From Bacteroidetes bacterium 4572_112 (GTDB lineage: Bacteria > Bacteroidota > Bacteroidia > Bacteroidales > UBA1556), in assembly GCA_002254285.1 (NCBI GenBank), contig NIUZ01000067.1:1-8048 (forward strand): a stretch of DNA of 8,048 nt. The letters run 5' to 3'. The notes beneath the pieces are model-generated. The model searched no databases. It saw only the letters and a list, made by a program, of their open reading frames with translations, and was not told the origin of the DNA. Positions within the stretch are counted from its first letter, which is position 1. The number at the start of each line of letters is the position of its first letter. The translations under genes and the position numbers were made by a program. Of the stretch, positions 5,714 through 8,048 are shown piece after piece.

Positions 5714-6430
5714 ATGAGAAAAATAAAAATATTATTAGTAGAAGAAACTGCATTTGTAGAAATAGCACTTCAAGACAGACTTAATACTTTAGGATTTGAA
5801 GTAATTGATGTAATACCCTCCCCTATTTTAGCAATTGAGTATTTATCTAAAAACAAGGTAGATATAGTACTGATGGATTTATTTACTTCAGAAAAGCTAA
5901 ATGGTAATGAAGCCGCAAAAAGTATTAGTAATCAATATTCAACTCCAGTAATACTATTGAATGGAGACGATAAATACAATATTCAACAGATTGAATCATC
6001 AGAAGCTAAGTTAATAATGAGCAAGCCACTAAAAGACAATGAGCTAGCATTCAATATTAAAGCTGCTATAAATAATAATAAATCGGTTACTATTTCTAAT
6101 TCAAATAATCAAAAACAGTATATTTTCGTAAAATCAGATTATCGACTAAATAAGATTCGCTTATCCGATATATTTTATATTGAAGCAAGCAAAGACTATG
6201 TTAGTATACACACAACTGATAATTCATACACCGTTCACGTTACGATGAAAGATATAGAACAAGCTTTACCAATGAATCAATTTGTAAGAACTCACAGGAG
6301 TTATATTGTAAATATTGACAAAATATTCTCAATAAAATATCCTGAGATTTTGATTGAGCAAAAAATGAAAATCGTTCAGATTGGTGGATTATATCGCAAA
6401 AAATTGATGCAAATAATAGATGTACTATAA
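5714..6430 (+). CDS. LytTR-family response regulator, orphan
   Basis: The 238-residue cytosolic DNA-binding protein has an N-terminal receiver domain (about 4-120) and a C-terminal LytTR domain (about 136-236) with typical IFVKSDYRLNKI, DIFYIEASKDYV and FVRTHRSYIVN blocks. The phosphoacceptor D55 (VLMDL) and the lysine of the K104-P105 pair are present. The acidic pocket is E10-E11 rather than (D/E)-D, and the conserved Thr/Ser switch residue is N83 (ILLNG), so phosphorylation may be weak or absent. No histidine kinase gene lies within the window, whereas LytTR regulators are often paired with a kinase. The start is supported by a good promoter 54 bases upstream and by ILLVEE in the normal position. 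A terminator overlaps the stop codon. Target genes cannot be named. Confidence 0.93.
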   Translation: MRKIKILLVEETAFVEIALQDRLNTLGFEVIDVIPSPILAIEYLSKNKVDIVLMDLFTSEKLNGNEAAKSISNQYSTPVILLNGDDKYNIQQIESSEAKLIMSKPLKDNELAFNIKAAINNNKSVTISNSNNQKQYIFVKSDYRLNKIRLSDIFYIEASKDYVSIHTTDNSYTVHVTMKDIEQALPMNQFVRTHRSYIVNIDKIFSIKYPEILIEQKMKIVQIGGLYRKKLMQIIDVL

Positions 6431-6476
6431 GCTAGATTTCAGCATTATTAATACTTCACGTATCAGCTTTTTTTTT
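6429..6476 (+). terminator. Probable intrinsic terminator after the LytTR gene
   Basis: AAGCT-A-GAT (6429-6437, one bulged A) pairs with ATCAGCTT (6462-6469), and a T9 run spans 6468-6476. The 24-base loop holds a smaller imperfect hairpin (6441-6455). The stem starts within the stop codon of the regulator gene. The last T of the run is also the first base of the guaA -7 element, so the two signals abut. Confidence 0.6.
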
Positions 6477-6483
6477 ACATTTG
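6476..6483 (+). promoter_or_regulatory. -7 promoter element immediately before guaA, leaderless transcript likely
   Basis: TACATTTG matches TAnnTTTG exactly and is followed by only four bases before the ATG at 6488. With the usual spacing, transcription would begin at or within a few bases of the A of the start codon. No clear TTTG is present at -33 (about 6452-6457). The upstream terminator makes a local promoter necessary. Confidence 0.5.
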
Positions 6484-6487
6484 CATC

Positions 6488-8017
6488 ATGAATAATGCAA
6501 TCTTAATCTTAGACTTTGGGTCACAATATACCCAACTGATAGCCAGACGAGTACGTGAACTCAACGTATACTGCGAAATCCACCCTTACAATAAAATGCC
6601 CGAGGATTTATCTCTTTTTAAAGGAGTAATATTATCGGGTAGTCCTTTCTCTGTTCGTGATGAGGAAGCACCAATTCCTGACCTTACAAATATTAGAGGA
6701 TTAAAACCTCTTCTTGGGGTTTGTTATGGTGCACAATTTTTGGCACAAACAGAAGGAGGTAATGTACAACCTTCAGAAACTAGAGAATATGGTAGAGCTA
6801 AGCTTGGTTATATAAACCAAGATAGCAAGTTGGTAACAGGTATGAATGACAACAGCCAAGTTTGGATGTCGCATGGTGATACAATTACCAAAATTCCTGA
6901 TAATTTCGAAATTATTTCTAGCACATCAGATGTTGATGTGGCTGGTTTTAAAATAAAAGGTGAAACAACTTACGGAATACAATTCCACCCAGAGGTATAT
7001 CATTCAAAAGAAGGAATGACTTTACTTAAGAATTATATAGTAGATATTTGTGGTTGTGATCAGTCATGGACTCCTAATTCTTTTGTAGACACTACGGTTG
7101 CTGACTTAAAAGCTAAATTGGGAAATGACAAGGTTGTTTTAGGTCTTTCAGGAGGTGTTGATTCTTCTGTTGCGGCAGTTCTTTTACATAAAGCTATCGG
7201 CAAAAATCTATATTGTATTTTTGTTGACAATGGTTTACTTCGTAAAAACGAATTTGAAGAAGTATTAGAATCATATAAGCATATGGGGCTAAATGTAAAA
7301 GGAGTTAATGCAAAAGACTTATTTTATAAAGCACTTGAAGGAATTACCGAGCCTGAGGCTAAGCGTAAGGCTATTGGTAAAACATTTATTGATGTATTTG
7401 ATACAGAAAGTAGCCTTATAAAAGATGTAAAGTGGTTGGCGCAAGGTACAATTTACCCTGATGTTATAGAATCAATTTCTGTAAAAGGACCATCTGCTAC
7501 AATAAAATCTCATCATAATGTTGGTGGACTTCCTGACTATATGAAGCTTAAAATTGTTGAGCCTTTAAAAGCTTTATTCAAAGACGAAGTACGTAGAGTA
7601 GGAAAGTCAATGGATATTAAGCAAAGCTTATTGGGAAGACATCCTTTCCCGGGTCCTGGTTTGGGAATCAGAATTTTAGGAGACATTACTGCTGAAAAAG
7701 TTCAAATATTACAAGATGTAGATTATATCTTTATTCAAGGGCTTAAGGACAGCGACTTATACGATAAAGTATGGCAAGCTGGCGCAATGCTACTTCCAGT
7801 ACAATCGGTTGGTGTTATGGGCGATGAGCGTACTTACGAAAAAGTTGTTGCTCTTCGAGCAGTTGAGTCTACCGATGGTATGACTGCTGATTGGGTTCAT
7901 TTACCTTATGAGTTTTTGGCAAAAGTTTCAAACGATATTATTAATAAAGTAAAAGGAGTAAATAGAGTTGTTTACGATATTAGCTCTAAACCACCTGCTA
8001 CTATAGAGTGGGAATAA
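6488..8017 (+). CDS. guaA: GMP synthase (glutamine-hydrolysing)
   Basis: GuaA converts XMP, ATP and glutamine to GMP, the last step of guanine nucleotide synthesis. The single 509-residue chain carries both activities. The N-terminal class I glutamine amidotransferase (about 4-190) has LDFGSQYTQLIARRVREL, the nucleophile C79 in GVCYGAQ, and the catalytic pair H167 and E169 in QFHPE. The ATP pyrophosphatase domain follows with the PP-loop GLSGGVDSS (219-227). The C-terminal dimerisation domain includes HPFPGPGLGIRILG, VGVMGDERTYE and the terminal PPATIEWE signature. E. coli GuaA is 525 residues, the difference being mainly at the N-terminus, and the start fits because ILILDFGSQ begins at residue 5. 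No guanine riboswitch is possible in the four bases between the -7 element and ATG. No guaB lies in the window. Confidence 0.98.
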   Translation: MNNAILILDFGSQYTQLIARRVRELNVYCEIHPYNKMPEDLSLFKGVILSGSPFSVRDEEAPIPDLTNIRGLKPLLGVCYGAQFLAQTEGGNVQPSETREYGRAKLGYINQDSKLVTGMNDNSQVWMSHGDTITKIPDNFEIISSTSDVDVAGFKIKGETTYGIQFHPEVYHSKEGMTLLKNYIVDICGCDQSWTPNSFVDTTVADLKAKLGNDKVVLGLSGGVDSSVAAVLLHKAIGKNLYCIFVDNGLLRKNEFEEVLESYKHMGLNVKGVNAKDLFYKALEGITEPEAKRKAIGKTFIDVFDTESSLIKDVKWLAQGTIYPDVIESISVKGPSATIKSHHNVGGLPDYMKLKIVEPLKALFKDEVRRVGKSMDIKQSLLGRHPFPGPGLGIRILGDITAEKVQILQDVDYIFIQGLKDSDLYDKVWQAGAMLLPVQSVGVMGDERTYEKVVALRAVESTDGMTADWVHLPYEFLAKVSNDIINKVKGVNRVVYDISSKPPATIEWE

Positions 8018-8048
8018 AATATATCAATATTTGTGAAATGCACGAAAG
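8018..8048 (+). other. Window end: possible start of a further gene
   Basis: After the guaA stop codon, AATATTTG (8026-8033) matches the TAnnTTTG consensus except for its first base. An ATG follows four bases later, at 8038, the same spacing as at guaA. Only three full codons are visible before the window ends, so a gene here is a guess. I see no terminator for guaA. Confidence 0.2.

Noticed and set aside
6431..6487. Guanine riboswitch before guaA
   Set aside because: The gap is only 57 bases, is explained by a terminator and a -7 element, and lacks the conserved purine-riboswitch junction and loops.
1..8048. Mobile element, CRISPR array, defence or toxin-antitoxin system
   Set aside because: No transposase, integrase, spaced repeats, nuclease or paired small toxin genes were seen; all sizeable genes are housekeeping, regulatory or secreted proteins.

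Overview
The window is an AT-rich stretch of bacterial chromosome that most likely comes from a member of the Bacteroidota. Three things point there. None of the six visible start codons has a Shine-Dalgarno sequence. Several promoters match the Bacteroidota -7 consensus TAnnTTTG, and one of them also has a well-spaced TTTG at -33. The DnaX, Crp/Fnr-type, LytTR and signal-peptide (…AFG|Q) sequences also have the look of that phylum. I could not place it at genus level from sequence alone.

Layout. Positions 2-1810 hold dnaX (DNA polymerase III tau/gamma), missing only its first few codons. After 14 bases comes a secreted TPR protein (1825-3339), probably in the same transcript. An AT-rich 248-base gap with nested inverted repeats leads to a Crp/Fnr-family regulator (3588-4274), which is closed by a strong intrinsic terminator. 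ubiX, encoding flavin prenyltransferase (4360-4929), follows. It converges on a small secreted protein of unknown function on the minus strand (4937-5413). A 300-base divergent intergenic region holds promoters for both flanking genes and several palindromes. It leads to an orphan LytTR response regulator (5714-6430). A terminator and a very close promoter then introduce guaA, GMP synthase (6488-8017). The last 31 bases may hold the start of another gene.

How the genes relate. This is mostly a housekeeping neighbourhood (replication clamp loading, GMP synthesis, prenyl-FMN cofactor synthesis) with two stand-alone transcription regulators. Terminators and separate promoters suggest mostly independent transcription units rather than one pathway operon. 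I see no mobile element, CRISPR array, tRNA, rRNA or defence system, and no convincing new multi-gene system.

Points worth a second look. An A10 run lies exactly at the tau/gamma junction of dnaX, and both alternative frames stop within a few codons. guaA may be transcribed leaderless, with the same TTTG-N4-ATG spacing repeated after guaA. Several clean palindromes sit over or near promoters. The Crp/Fnr protein has three of the four cysteine positions of an FNR-type cluster. The response regulator has altered switch residues.
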